NCBI GenBank assembly: GCA_029641185.1
Contig: JAPWGK010000002.1
Location: 682,001 to 746,000, forward strand
Direction of reading: 5' to 3'
Source of the DNA: Pseudofabraea citricarpa
Taxonomy: Eukaryota > Ascomycota > Leotiomycetes > Helotiales > Dermateaceae
DNA: 64,000 nt
The translations under genes were made by a program, and so were the position numbers. Below the pieces are notes generated by a model that ran no database searches, was not told the DNA's origin, and was given only the letters and a program-made list of their open reading frames with translations. Below are positions 30,001 through 43,301 of the stretch, in pieces. Positions within the stretch are counted from its first letter, which is position 1. Each line of letters begins with the position of its first letter.

Positions 30001-32950
30001 TATCTTATTAATCTTCTCTTTAATATTATAATTATTATATTACTTAAGTAACTTTAGCTTATTATTATAAAACTCGATCTCTAATATATTAACTCTAGTA
30101 TTACTTTTACTAGTAATAATAGGTAGCTTATCTTTCTCTTTCTAATATTTAATTATAATAATCTTAAAAGTAATATAATCTTCTAATAATATCTTAGTTA
30201 TTATATTAGTAATATTATTAATCTTATTATAATTAGAAGCTATTTTAGAGGCTTATATCTTTATAATTATATTACTAAGTATTATACTAAGGGTTATAAT
30301 AATTTATATAAGGTTATTAATTACTAGTATAAAAAGTATAATTAGGTTAAAAGTCTTATTTAGATTATTATATAACTAAAGTCTAGTAACTTATTAATAA
30401 TAATAATATTATTATTATCTTACTTAAGTAAGTAAGTAAGATTTTTCTTAGCTTAGGTATAAGTCTTAGTAAACTTATAAATCTTAGTAAATATAAAAGT
30501 TCTTAGTTTATTATACTTAATCTTCTTCTTTTTTATAATAATAAGAATATAATTTTTAGGAAAACTAGAAAAAAGCTTATATACTTATTTATAAGAGCTT
30601 AGTTAATTATTACTAAGTAGTCGCTTAAAGCTTAGCTTATATATCTTTAGGAATTCTAAGATTTTAGTTATATCTTTCTTTAGATAATTAACTAAAATAT
30701 TTAAGAACTTAATAATATACTAAAGTTACTTAGAGTTATAATTAGCTTATTTCTCTAGGAATATTTCCTTAAAAATAACCTAATTTCTTTACTTAAAGCT
30801 ATCTAATACTTTAGTATAAGAATAAACTAATAAGTAATAATAATTAAGATATCTAAGAACTAGCTTAATATTAAAGAGACTTTTATTAAGTATTATTTAT
30901 TTATAATATTAGATAAACTTAATAGCTTTTATTTTCTTAAAAAAGAAATATTAATAAAACTAAAAAGATAAACCTTTAAAATAACTTATATTATTTTATA
31001 TATTATCTTAGGTTAGATAATTATTTATTTTCCTTTCTTACTAGGAATACTTATATTAGGTAAGATTCCTAAGCTTAATAAGTCTAGAGAAAATATTAAG
31101 AGCTTTTTTTTTTTCTTTTATTTTCGTTTATAAGAAGAAATAAATAAGAGAGAAAGATTAATAATAAGAAAGTATTCTTAAGATAATATTATAATACTAG
31201 ATTAAAGCTATATAAGCTTAAGTTAAGTACTAAGTAAGTACTAAGAGAGAGATTAAATAAGATAATAAAAAGTTATAAATTATAAAATAATTAGAAAAAC
31301 TAAGTAAAAGTTTTTCTAGCTAAATATCTAGAGCTTTTATTTTACTAAATATTTATCTTTTATATATATATAATATATAACTTTAAGAAATAATTATAAG
31401 ATAAGATTAAATTCCTCTTAGTCTTATATTATTAAAATATTAGATATAAAAGAAATAACTTAAAATTATATATATCTATTAATATAATCTAAATAAGAAA
31501 GCCTTACTTCTAAGTTTTTATTATTTACTTTTATTACGTATTTCTAGAAGGATAAAATTAATATTATAATTAAATATAATATAAGGTTTATTTTTTTTAT
31601 ATTAACTTTCCTAGAAATAAGTAATTATTATTCTATTATTTTTATACTTTATTTTACTAGTTATATTATACTTCTTACTTATTCTTAGGCTTTTCTAAGA
31701 TAACTAATTTCTTATTTAAGTATTCGAACTTAGTTTTATTTATATTCTAGAGCCTAAGTCCTAAGTTTTAGAAAATCCTAGTATTATATTTTTGATTAAT
31801 ATTAGATAAGCGAATAATTTCGATTCTTATATACTCTTTATATTAAACTTATTATTATAAGAAACTTAGTATAAGTAAGAGGTAATTAAGATCTAAACTT
31901 AAGAATATTATCTTCTTATTAAGATATTATTATAATAAATATAATCTTTATAATAATCTTAATAAACTAAGGGAATACTTATACTAAATTATAAGTAATA
32001 TTTATCTTATAAAGTTAACTAGAAAATAAATAATAATATAAATAATATAAACTTTATTAATTAACTAAATAAAATAAACTAAAAATAAATAAAAGAATAA
32101 CTAATTAACTAATTATCTTCTTTCTAGTATAATAATATATTATTCTTTTATCTTCTTATATTCTCTAGCTTTAAGTATAATTTATATCTACTAGTATTAA
32201 CTAGAAGCTCTTTTATTATAACCTAAGCTTTTAGTAAAGCTCTTACCTAGTCTAATATAATTACTTACTTTATACTCGTACTAAGATTAAGTTATTTCTT
32301 AAAACTATTATTTATAAATAAAAGTATTAGAGTCTTATATCTCTCTAGTTTTTAGCTCTTAGGGTCTCTTTAATACTTATTATTATAATATTCTCTTTTG
32401 ATTTTCTTTTAACTTTAAATATTATATCTTTTACTTAGACTAAGCTTATAAAGATATACCTTTATTATTCTAATAATAATCTTAATACCCTAGTAGTATA
32501 TATACTTATATACCTTTAGATAACCCCTAAAGTTATATATTCTTATAATTATAATTATCTCTTATCTTTTATAAGTTCTTAATTCTCCTAATATTCTTAT
32601 TATTCTAGTTATTTTATCTTCCTAAGAACTTTAACCTTTATATTATTATATTATTTTAATTATTACTTATTATTTATTATAAGTTTCTAATCTCCTAAGT
32701 ATTTTAGTATTATCTTTTATATTTACTATTAAGTATTTAGCTTATAAAACGACTCGGATTAATATCTTATATATTTAATAATCGATTATATTTATAGGTT
32801 TTAATATCTTTAGTTATTTTTACTAGTAATTATATAATTATATTCTAAGTATTCTAAGAGCTTAGCTTATTATTAAAGGTTAATATTAAATAAGCTTATT
32901 ATATTAATATTATAAGTTATAATCTAGTTTATATTTATTATTATTTAAAG

Positions 32951-32968
32951 TCTTATATAAGTTACTAA
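32951..32968 (-). other. Primer-binding-site candidate of element D
   Basis: Read on the - strand, the 18 bases directly after the right-hand 5' LTR are identical to 2045-2062 of element A. Exact identity in a mutated background, at the same place relative to the LTR, supports a primer site. Confidence 0.5.
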
Positions 32969-33270
32969 TATAATAAGGTAATAAATATTAGGGTATATCC
33001 GAATTTATAATATTATAAACGTAACTAATAACTAATATAATATATATAATTATATATAAGGTATATTTAGTAATCGAATTAATAGTTATAAAGGTAAGAA
33101 ATAAAAGAAGTAATTAATTAACTATAATAATAAAGTATAAATTAATTATATATAACTCCTAGAACGCTTAAAAAGTACTTATAAAGCTTTTATATAATAA
33201 TACCTAAGGTAATAATAACTTCTTATAAAAGTAAAAAAAGTAATAAAATCAAGTATATAATCTTATTATA
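32969..33270 (-). repeat. 5' LTR of element D
   Basis: Partner of 19787-20088. It keeps more G and C than the other copy, for example taataaggtaa here against taataaaacga there. The original therefore had GG and CG at those sites, and the two copies were mutated independently. Confidence 0.88.
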
Positions 33271-33294
33271 TTATTAATCTCTTATAAGTAATAT

Positions 33295-33322
33295 AAATAT
33301 ATATTAAATTTAATATATATTT
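33295..33322. repeat. 28-bp perfect palindrome in element B
   Basis: Half-site aaatatatattaaa followed by its reverse complement. It is the counterpart of 12426-12449 in element A and is followed by a run of seven C (33323-33329), unusual in this AT desert. Confidence 0.7.
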
Positions 33323-35741
33323 CCCCCCCTAATTTTAACTCGAATTACTAGATAAAAAGGTTATATATAATCGAATTATCCCTCTCTTAGTCTTATTAAA
33401 TCTTATTATCTTAGGTATCTAAGATTACCTTTTAGTTATATTAAAATTCTTTATTACTTAGGTAATAAAATTTATATAATCTAAGCTTATCTAATAATCT
33501 AGGTAATCTGCTTATTATATAAAATTATTAATATATTTTTAGGTTTATCTTTAATTTACTAATTTTAAGGTATTAGTCGTATAATATCTATAATCTCTTA
33601 AGTATAATTATATCTCCTAGTCTCTTAGTTAATAGCCTTATATACTCTAATATTTATCGTACGTATTAGTAATATATTTTCTTAAATCCTAGTATTTTCC
33701 CTAAAAGTTTTATATTTAATATTATCTTATAAGACTTCTTTATAATTATAATTATAATTTATACTTTTATAATATCTTTAAAATACTCGTACGTTTATTT
33801 TATCTTTTTATTTTTATTATCTCCTTCTAATTCTTTTAATTTCTTAGTTATACGATTAATTTATATAATATTAATTTTTTACTTCTTATTAGATTCTAAG
33901 AGAAACTTCTTAATTTCTTTTATAAATAGCTTTTTTATTTATAATTAAAGGCGCTAATACTCGCGTCTAATAAGCTTTTTTATTTCCCTTACTAAGTAGG
34001 CTAAATTAGGCTCTCTCTTATTATCCTTATCTTTAGAGTTATTACTTATATCTTCCTCCTTTAACTTTTATACTCCTACCTTTTTATCTATTAAAAATCC
34101 GTTTTTATTAATCTTAAGATTTAATTATTTTAGTTTCGTCTTTATTATTAGCTTTATTTTATTACTAGTTATACGTCTTACGTTTTATATATCTCTTATA
34201 ATTAGTATAATTTAAGTAAATATCTTTTATTACTTATAGCTAAGTCGTTTTATTATTATAATATTAATATATTACTTAGCTTACTTAAATATTATTATCT
34301 TTATAAGTTATTTATATATTATTATAAATATAATAAAGTATTTTACTCTTATAACTTATATTATTATTCTTTTACTTAGCTAGCTTTTACTTATAATATT
34401 TATTACTTTTAATAGTTTATTTTATTACTTATAATTACTTTTTATTATTACTCGAACGTATTCTTATACTTTTATAAATTCCTCTTATAATTAGTACTTC
34501 TTATAATTATTACTCTTCTTTATATACTTATATATTTCTTTAATTAAATCGCTTACCTAATTATAATATTATATTATTTATTCTAATACTTATATTTATA
34601 TATTATATTTATATTATTCTTTTACCTCTTTAAGATACTTAATAACTTACTTAAGTAATATAAAATTTTTAACTAGTAAGATTATAATAATACTCTTAGT
34701 TATATATATTATCTTTATATTATTATCTTTATATAACACGTTTCCTAATACCTTTATTATATTATAATTTTTTGTAATTCGTACTTATAATTTTATATTT
34801 AAATTATAATAATATTATAATATTACTATTATTTTATAAAAAGGAAAGAAAGGAGGGAAAAGATAAAAAAGTAAGATAATAACTAAAATAGCTTATAACC
34901 TATAAAATTACTTTTTTATATTAGGGGAGCGCTTATTATTATTTCTTAATTAATAAAAACCCTTAGTATTATTATTCTTATTAAGATTTCTTAATAAGAA
35001 CTAAATAATACTAAGCGAATTAATAGAATAAAAAATAATAAGAAAAAAGTAATAAAGATACTTATATACTAATTATAAATATCTCTTTTAGTTCCTAATT
35101 CTTTTCTTTCTTTCTTTTTTTTTTTAATAATTTTTTACCTTATTAGCTAGTAAGATTAAAACGTTTCTTTTTATTATTATCTCTTAATCTTCTTATACCT
35201 CTTATACTTATTTTTAAGGTATATTTACTAATTATATTTTATAAATCCTTATTATTACTTTCTCTTAAGTAGTTATTATTATTATACCTTACGTATACCC
35301 TCTTATTTATAATCTAGCTTTATTTATTATATACGTTTATAATCTTATACGTAAGTATAAGTTATTTAAGAATCGTATTTCTAATTATATATTTAATATA
35401 CTTTAGTATAACTTTTTAGAAATAACTATTACTAAGAGAGAGTTATATTAATTTAAGAACTTCTTTTTAATAGATAGGGTTATAAAAGTATTATACTCTT
35501 ATCTTAGTTACCTCTTTCTTAGTCCTAATAATCTTATTATAATTATTAATAATATTACTTATAATAATAGTAATAATATCTTATATTTATCTTCTTTTAG
35601 CTAACGTTAGATTTTATTATATACTAATTATTAGGCTTAAATCTTTATTTTATTATATTATAATAATAAACGTAATACTAATAATTATTATATTAGCGTT
35701 CTTAATAATATAATTAAGCTTAACCCCACCTTATTAGCTAG

Positions 35742-35781
35742 TAATAATAATAATAGTAATAATAATAATAATAATAATAAT
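35742..35781. repeat. (TAA)n microsatellite in element B
   Basis: A run of TAA/ATA triplets with one interruption, just before the 18-bp array. Confidence 0.75.
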
Positions 35782-35788
35782 ATAACCC

Positions 35789-35963
35789 TTATAAAAGTTA
35801 TTATTTTTATATAAGTTATTATCTTTATATAAGTTATTATTCTTATATAAGTTATTACTCTTATATAAGCTATTACTCTTATATAAGCTATTATACTTAT
35901 ATAAGTTATTATTCTTATATAAGCTATTACTCTTATATAAGTTATTATTCTTATATAAGTTAT
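35789..35963. repeat. 18-bp tandem array, nine full units and part of a tenth, in element B
   Basis: Units of ttatataagttattattc follow one another in perfect 18-bp phase from 35789. Variation is mainly gt/gc and att/act, that is C/T changes. Eighteen bases are six codons, so it could descend from a six-residue coding repeat on the - strand, but no frame survives. It lies in the 3' region of element B, between pol and the 3' LTR. Confidence 0.85.
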
Positions 35964-36603
35964 ATAATATATTTCTAGTAATCTAAAAGATAATAATTCT
36001 AACTTAAGTAAAAGTAATATACTTATATCTTTATTATATATTATACCTCCTCCTACTAGCTTATTATTTGTAACTAATATACCTAGTATTAAGTCTAACG
36101 CTTTTTATAATAATAACTTCTTTTATAACTCTAATAATAATACTTAAGCTAATATTATATCTAGACTTCTTTTTACTTATATTCTTCTTCTAGTTAATTC
36201 TTTTAGACTAATATTACCCGAATATCTTAATCCTTTTATATAGCCTCTAACTTCTTCTTATTATACTAATTCTAGTTATATTTATTCTAGTAATTAAGAT
36301 AATTATTATTATAACTTTAATAATAATAATAATAATAATAATATTTCTTTTAATATATATTATTCTAATTATACTTACTAGGTACCTAACCGTTTAGTAT
36401 AACTAGTATTATATTTACTAACCTTCCTCTCTTAGTTTATAATATTAGTTTTTATTAAAATAATAATTTTATTATTAACTTTAAGTACTTCCTTTAATTA
36501 GTTAAGTAAAAGTATTATTTCTTTAATAAATCGAGAATATCTCTTCCCTAAATACTCCTTTTTATATTATAACCTGTTTGTTATATTATATTTTATCCCT
36601 TAT

Positions 36604-36605
<2 letters not shown>

Positions 36606-36641
<36 letters not shown>
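36606..36641 (-). repeat. Poly(T) tract of 36 bases in element B
   Basis: Counterpart of the poly(A) tract of element A on the opposite strand, about 6.5 kb from B's 5' LTR. Confidence 0.8.
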
Positions 36642-36644
<3 letters not shown>

Positions 36645-38349
36645 TACCTAATAGTTTTTCCCTTATTAGGTAGACTAAATAAGCTATATTATTTAGTACC
36701 CTACCTAATTATAATAGTTATTCTCCTTTCTTTTAGTATAATAGCTTTTTATTCTTATTATTTTTATAATTCTTTCGTATACTTTATTTATTATCTTATA
36801 TATTTTTATCTTTTATTCTTATTTATATTATTATTATTATTACTCCTAATAATATCTTTTATACTTTCCCTAGATATACTCTTATTCTTACTTTTAAGAT
36901 TTATCTCTACTAGTTCCTAAATTCTTTTATATTTCTTAAAAGTTTTTAGTTTATTACTTATAAATATCTCTTTTAATCTTATTTTATCTAGTTTTTTAAG
37001 AAAATATATTCTTTTCTCTAGAATCGCTTTTATTACCTAGAATAATCCTAGCTACCTAAACCTAAGCTTTACTCTTAATAATATATTAATTTCCTATAAT
37101 ATATTATATAATAAAATCAAGTCTCTAACTTTAATTTCCTTTACTTAAACTCTTTTTAACTAGTCGAACTTATTTTTATTATAAATTCTTATTTTCTATT
37201 ATCTTATTATAATTTCTTCTAAATTCTTATCTTAGATCTAAATTTATTTAGCTTATATAACTAGGAGATTATTAGTATCTCGAATTATTTCCTAATTAAG
37301 GATTCTTTATATTAATACTTTAGTTTTAATAGGAAGTATAACTTTAGATTTATAATTTAGGTAAAATAATATTATACTTATTATTATCTTTATTATTACT
37401 TAATTAGCTAATAAGATTATATATAAGTTATCTACTTACCTATTAAGTCTTTTATTTATTATTTTTACTAAGGTATTTATAATTAGTTTATACCCTCTTT
37501 TAATTATTTTATTTACTAAAGTATAATATATAAAAACTATAACTTACTTAATTTTATACTTTTTTATTAGCTTTTATAGCTAACCTTTATTCTTAGGGCT
37601 TTTATTAATAATTAGTTTACTAAAAAGCTTATATTTATAAATTATATCTTCTAAAGGAATTTTATAATAATATCTAATATAATATTCCTTAGTACTCTTA
37701 CTTTTAGTTATCCTAATAAGTTATCTTAAGTAATTATAAGAAATTTATATCCTCTTACTTATAATATATAAATTATATCTAATCCTACTTTATATTATAA
37801 TACGCTTATTTATATAAGGTATAATAATTCTTTTATTCGAGTATTATCTTAAAACTAATATATAATATAAATAATAATATATTACTTTATATCTTTATAA
37901 TAAAAGTCCTAGAAGTATCTTCTTATTATCTTTTAATACGTACTTTTATACTCTTTATATCTTATTTTATTATATAGGTTTTATAAAATCTCTTACTTTT
38001 TCGTCTTAAAATCTATTATACGCTTCTATAAAAGGCTTTTATTTACTCTATAAAAAAGAATCTTCCTTTATATTATATAATTTAAGGCTTACGTCTTAAA
38101 TTATTAGAAGTTTATTATATATACTTATAAAAGTCTATAAAGTATTATAAGATACTTAGTAATTAATTAGAAGTCTAAGCTTTACTCTCTTTCTAGGAAG
38201 TTATTATTCTTAGCTTTAGCCTAGGCTAGCTATATATTAACCTTCTTATATTTTATTACTTAGAGACTTCTTATATAAGTATTAATAAAATTATTAATAT
38301 TTTCTTCTTACTTCTCTCTTATTATCTCTTTTTTAGTATATAATCTTTA

Positions 38350-39199
38350 TAATAACTTATTTATAGTTATATATTTATTACTAGGTATATACTTAACTTT
38401 AAAATTAAATAATTTAATCTAAGCTAATTATTATATTATTAATACTCCTAGTAAGTTTATAGCTAACTAATTTAATTATATTACTAGTATAATTATATTT
38501 ATTTCTAATAAAAAGTAGATATTATATAAATAATTACGTACTTTCTTTAATACTTTAAGAACTCTTTTATATTCGCGTTTAATAATATTATAATTTTATT
38601 TACTCTTATTTTATAACTTATTATTATAATAAACTAGGTACTTTCGACTCTTTAGTATCTAGTTATATAAGTATTATCTCTTATCCTTTTAGGCTTATAT
38701 TTATAACTAGGATAATTAGTAATATCCCGATTAATATATTTAATTATATAAATATTAGAGTTATTATAAGTATTATTTTAAGTATATTTATTACTAATTT
38801 TTACTCTTTTTATTAATCGAATTTTATATCTTTCTTAAGTAACTTATATATTAGCTTAGTTATAATAATAAAACCTTAATCTAGATCTTATAATAAATAT
38901 AAACCCTAAGGAAAGCTTTTATATCTATAAGATATATATAACTTAGCTAATTAATAATCCTTAATACCTTTTTATTATCTAGTAATCTTTCTTTCTATTA
39001 TATATATAAATCTTATAATTTTAATTCTAGTTATACTAAATTATAATTTAATCTTAATTATAATATTTATACGTTTAATATCTACTAATACTTAATTAAG
39101 GTTTATTAAATATTCTTATATAAATCTTTAAATCCCTAGGTATATCTTTTTATCTTTATATTTTATTCTTAGATCGAATATAAGAATATTATTTATAAA
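38350..39199 (-). pseudogene. Relic of reverse transcriptase-RNase H in element B
   Basis: On the - strand 39199-39182 reads F-I-N-N-I-L. From 38403 downward it reads F-K-V-K-Y-I-P-S-N-K-Y-I-T-I-N-K-L-L then a stop. Both equal the relics of element A residue for residue, with the catalytic aspartates replaced by asparagine. The match shows that A and B are one family in opposite orientation. Confidence 0.75.
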
Positions 39200-42100
39200 A
39201 ATCCTGTATACTATAAGAATATAATCTACTAAAATAATAAACCTTACTTATATAAATTAAAATACTAAATTCGTTTCTTTCTTAAACTATTATAATATAA
39301 TATAATAATCCTAAAGGGATTATAATAATTATAATATTCCTATTATTCGAGTATATTCCTAATTAGTTATATTTAGAAGTAAAAATTAATTATTAATATA
39401 ATTTAATATCTTATAAAATCTTTAGAGATCTTATTAATATTTAGTAATATATTAGCGTCTTATATTATTATAATATTATATTTTATTATAATATTTATTA
39501 TCTTATACTTTCTTATTCTTCTTTTTTACTAGGAACTATTAATTTTAGTACGAGTTATAATAATATTCGAGCGTATTTATATCTAGCTTATTCTTAAGTA
39601 TCTAAATAATTTCGTCTTATAAATATTTTAGTATAAGAAAGCTAAGAGCTTATTATATTTTATAAGATATAATCTAAATTTCTTATAAGAGAATAATCTT
39701 CTTCTTAATTCTCTTATACTTTATAAAATCGAACGTATTATCGCTTCTTATATTAAAATAATAATTCTTTTAATATTACTTTCTTTATTAAGAGTAACTT
39801 CTCTTCTAATTATTATAGTTTTTAGTCTTTCTTTTATAAGTTTCTTTTTATATTAAATATCTAAAAACTTTAGAATTAATTATTAATCAAATATATTAGT
39901 AGGTTTTATTAGGCTTTATTATTATTTTTTAGCTATTACTTCTCACTTTCTAATTCTTTTTTCTTCTAGATATAAAATCATCTAATAACCTCTCTTTTAT
40001 AAGTATAATCTTATTAGTCTTTCTCTTATAAGCTCTAAAAATACTAATAATAAGAAATATATACTTTACTTAAAGTAAATTAATTAAACCTAACTTTTAA
40101 GATAATATTTAATATTTCTCTAACTTATTTATAGTTATAAGAAAGATATATATTAACTTATTATCTTTTATTAAAAAATAATTTTCCTTATTAGGTAAGT
40201 TAAATACTCTAATACTAGAACTTCTAATTATAACTAAGCTTCTTAGTTTACTAGAATTACTTATTATCTTAATCTTAGTTATTTATTTTCTAGAAATATA
40301 ATTATCTTCTTATAAGAGTTAATTATATTTCTTACTCTTATAATTACCTGTTAGGTCTTATTATTATTAATAATTATAATATACTAGGACCTCTTCTTAT
40401 ACGAAAATAATAAGAGACTTATAATAATAAAAGATTACCTTAGAACGATTTTATTTATTAATCTCTTTATTATAAAGAAATACTTTATTATTATTACTCC
40501 TTTAATTTATATAATTATATTCTTATAAACTCTTATAAAAGGTTATTATTTTTTATTATATCTTATTATTCTTATATATAAGTTTAGTTAAACTAATAAC
40601 CTCGCTTATTTTATTATTTTAATATTAAGAATATTAGCTTTCGAATTATAATTAATTAATATATATAACTTTATATTTCTAATTCTTACTTCGAATCCTT
40701 AGAGTCTTATAAAACTATAAACGTTTTATATCCTCTACTTATATTACTAATACTCTTATACTTATTATAAGTATTAACTTTTTCTTAGCTTTTAGTTTTT
40801 TCTTTACTGCTTTTTAGTCTTCCTAATTATAAGTGATATATTTTTAAATAATAATTTCTAAAAGAGATTAAAATAAGTAATAATCTCTCTTTCTAATTAT
40901 TTTATTTAGTTTATTATTAAGATCTTATCTAATAACTTCGACTAAGTTTATATCTTCTTTTTAGGATATTAAGATATTTATTAATCTTTCTATTACTATA
41001 TAATCTTATCTTATATAGCTTTTTTATTTACTTCTTATTAATATTTATCTTCTTAATCTTTTTATCTAATACTTTCTTTATAATAACCTTCTTTTACTCT
41101 CTTACTCTTAAAGCTTTAGTATAATAAGTTTCTTTTCTTTTACTATCTAGCTATTAAGTATCTTTCTTAGGTTTACTTATATCTTTTTACTTTTTTTCTT
41201 AATCTTACCTTTTATTATTATTATAAGTACTAAATCCCTTTTTTCTAGCTTATTCTTAGAGTCTTTTAGCTTAATTACTCTTAAGATACTAATACTTATT
41301 ATTTATATAAATATTAAATTTAACTTATATATCTTAATAAATATATTATTTAGATTAATAATATCTTACTCTAGTAACTAGCTTTCTTCTTATATTTATT
41401 AAACGAACTTATAAGCTTTTATTTCTTATAAAATAAACGCTTAACTTTTACTTTTACTTATTCTTCTAAAAAAGAGATATTCTTACTTCTTATATATATA
41501 ACCTCCTTTAATATTAATAAGATAGTCTAAGTACTTTCTTATAAAAATATCTTATTTTCAAATAATAAAAGTAATCCTTATATAATCTAAGTATAATACT
41601 TATTATATATATTCTTATAATAAGTATATTTCCTAGTAATAACTTTTCTTAAGGTAATATACTCGTATTAATACGACTAATACTTCTAATAAGATAAGTA
41701 TTAGATAGATTTCTCTTATTAAGCGAGTTAAATTATTATTTACTTAGTTTTCTTACGTTTATTATTATACGTACTAATAATACTAGAGCCTTAAAGGTAT
41801 TTATTAAATCTTCTAAGGCTTTTATTATTAGCGTATTATATATTATTATTACTAGTATACTTATATATACTTTTATATATTATACTAGGGTTATATAACC
41901 TAGCCGATTTATTAGCTTACTTAGCTTTACTTGTTTTTATAAATCTTTTAAGAATTCTTAAACCGTCTTATTTAATATATAAATCTTTATTATTATTTTT
42001 ATTATTAAATTAAACTTTATTATTATAAGTTTATTAATTTCTATTTTATTCTTCCTAATTACCTTCTTTCTTATATTTTCTAGAAGTCCGTTTAAGAACT

Positions 42101-43109
42101 AGACGCCTTATATATATTTTTTAAGTTATTTTTTACTAATAAGTATTATAGAAATTATTATATATTATTAAATATATTATTATATATTATCTTTTCTTAT
42201 TTTTCTTTTACTCTTAAGTATTTCTAAGAAAAACCTTAAGTTTATTTATTAGTATATATCCTAAGCCTTAAACTTATTAAGTAATATATCTTTTAAACCT
42301 TCTAGTTACCTTTTACTTACTTAGGTATAATCTTTATATATTATCCTATTATTATTATATAATAATAAGATAGCTTCTTAATTTTTTATAAGTCCTAAAA
42401 CCTAGTATTATTATATTAATTATTATATCTTTCTAAGAATTTTATAATATTTATACTCTTAAAATATAAAGCCTCTAGTATACTTAGAATTAGTATTAAT
42501 ATTAAATAATTAAACGTAAGTTTAGTTATCCTAATAATTAGGTCTCTTAGAGTAATATTATTATCTCTAGTATTTAGTATTCTTAATCCTCTTATTATTA
42601 ACTCTACTTATATAACTCTTTTAATTAGTATCTCTTTAAAAGATATATAGCTTATTAGTAAAATAAGACTAAATTAAGTAATTTATAAAGATACGTATAT
42701 TATTATAAGGAATAATAAGTACGCCTCTTATATTACTTTTTTAAATTACTTTTATAACTTTTTTTTAATCGCTTATTTATTTATTTTAATCGCCTTCTTA
42801 TTTCTAATAATAAAAAACTCTTCCTTTTATATATACTTCTTAACCGCTTTTTACTTATATTTATTCTTTCTAATATTATATTATTTTATTATTATAATAC
42901 CTTATATTATTATAATATAGCTTAACCCTTATTCTCTTACTTATACGCTCGTATAAGATTATAATAATTCTTTATAATACTTATTATATTTCCTTAATAA
43001 TCTATATACTTATATAAATAATTATAATAACTTATCTTTCTTATATTATAACTATTATCTAACTTAGGGAAGTTATATTATTAATTATAATCCTTATATA
43101 GGTTATTAA

Positions 43110-43301
43110 TATAATAAAGTATAATATATACTATTAAGTATATAATAAATAAATAACTAAAAGAGAATAATAAGAGTAATATAATAAAAGAAGAATATAA
43201 TATTATTTAAAAGGCTACGAATAATTATAAAGATATAAAGCCTTTAGCTTAGAATAACTAAAACCCAAATATAAATCTATAGGGAGCTTTGCTTTATTAT
43301 A
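43110..43301 (-). repeat. 5' LTR of element B
   Basis: A 192-bp LTR in reverse orientation, partner of 18450-18641. It keeps more G and C (agggagctttgc) than the other copy (aagaagctttac). Confidence 0.9.

Larger units (their letters stand above)
19787..33270 (-). mobile_element. Element D: 13.5-kb RIP-inactivated Ty3/gypsy retrotransposon, innermost of the nest
   Basis: Element D is bounded by 302-bp direct LTRs (19787-20088 and 32969-33270) and flanked by ttat on both sides (19783-19786, 33271-33274). Pol motifs read on the - strand: a reverse transcriptase core at 27073-27090 and an RNase H end at about 26115-26169. The 5' LTR is therefore the right-hand one. The bases after it equal the candidate primer site of element A. 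Its LTR start (tataataagg) resembles that of the A/B family, so the two are related but distinct. About 6 kb lies between the RNase H end and the 3' LTR, more than integrase alone needs. Confidence 0.85.
18450..43301 (-). mobile_element. Element B: second copy of the element A family, opposite strand, inserted in element C
   Basis: Element B is bounded by 192-bp LTRs (18450-18641 and 43110-43301) that are reverse complements of element A's. Without the inserted element D it is about 11.36 kb (18450-19786 and 33275-43301), close to A's 11.95 kb. Internal sequence next to the 5' LTR (below 43109) matches A from 2045 onward. The reverse transcriptase and RNase H relics read like those of A, on the - strand. 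Flanks atat (18446-18449) and atac (43302-43305) fit a 4-bp target duplication. Its 3' region is diverged from A's but still alignable. Confidence 0.85.

Noticed and set aside
35789..35963. CRISPR-like array
   Set aside because: Units are contiguous without spacers, in a fungal retrotransposon; it is a minisatellite.
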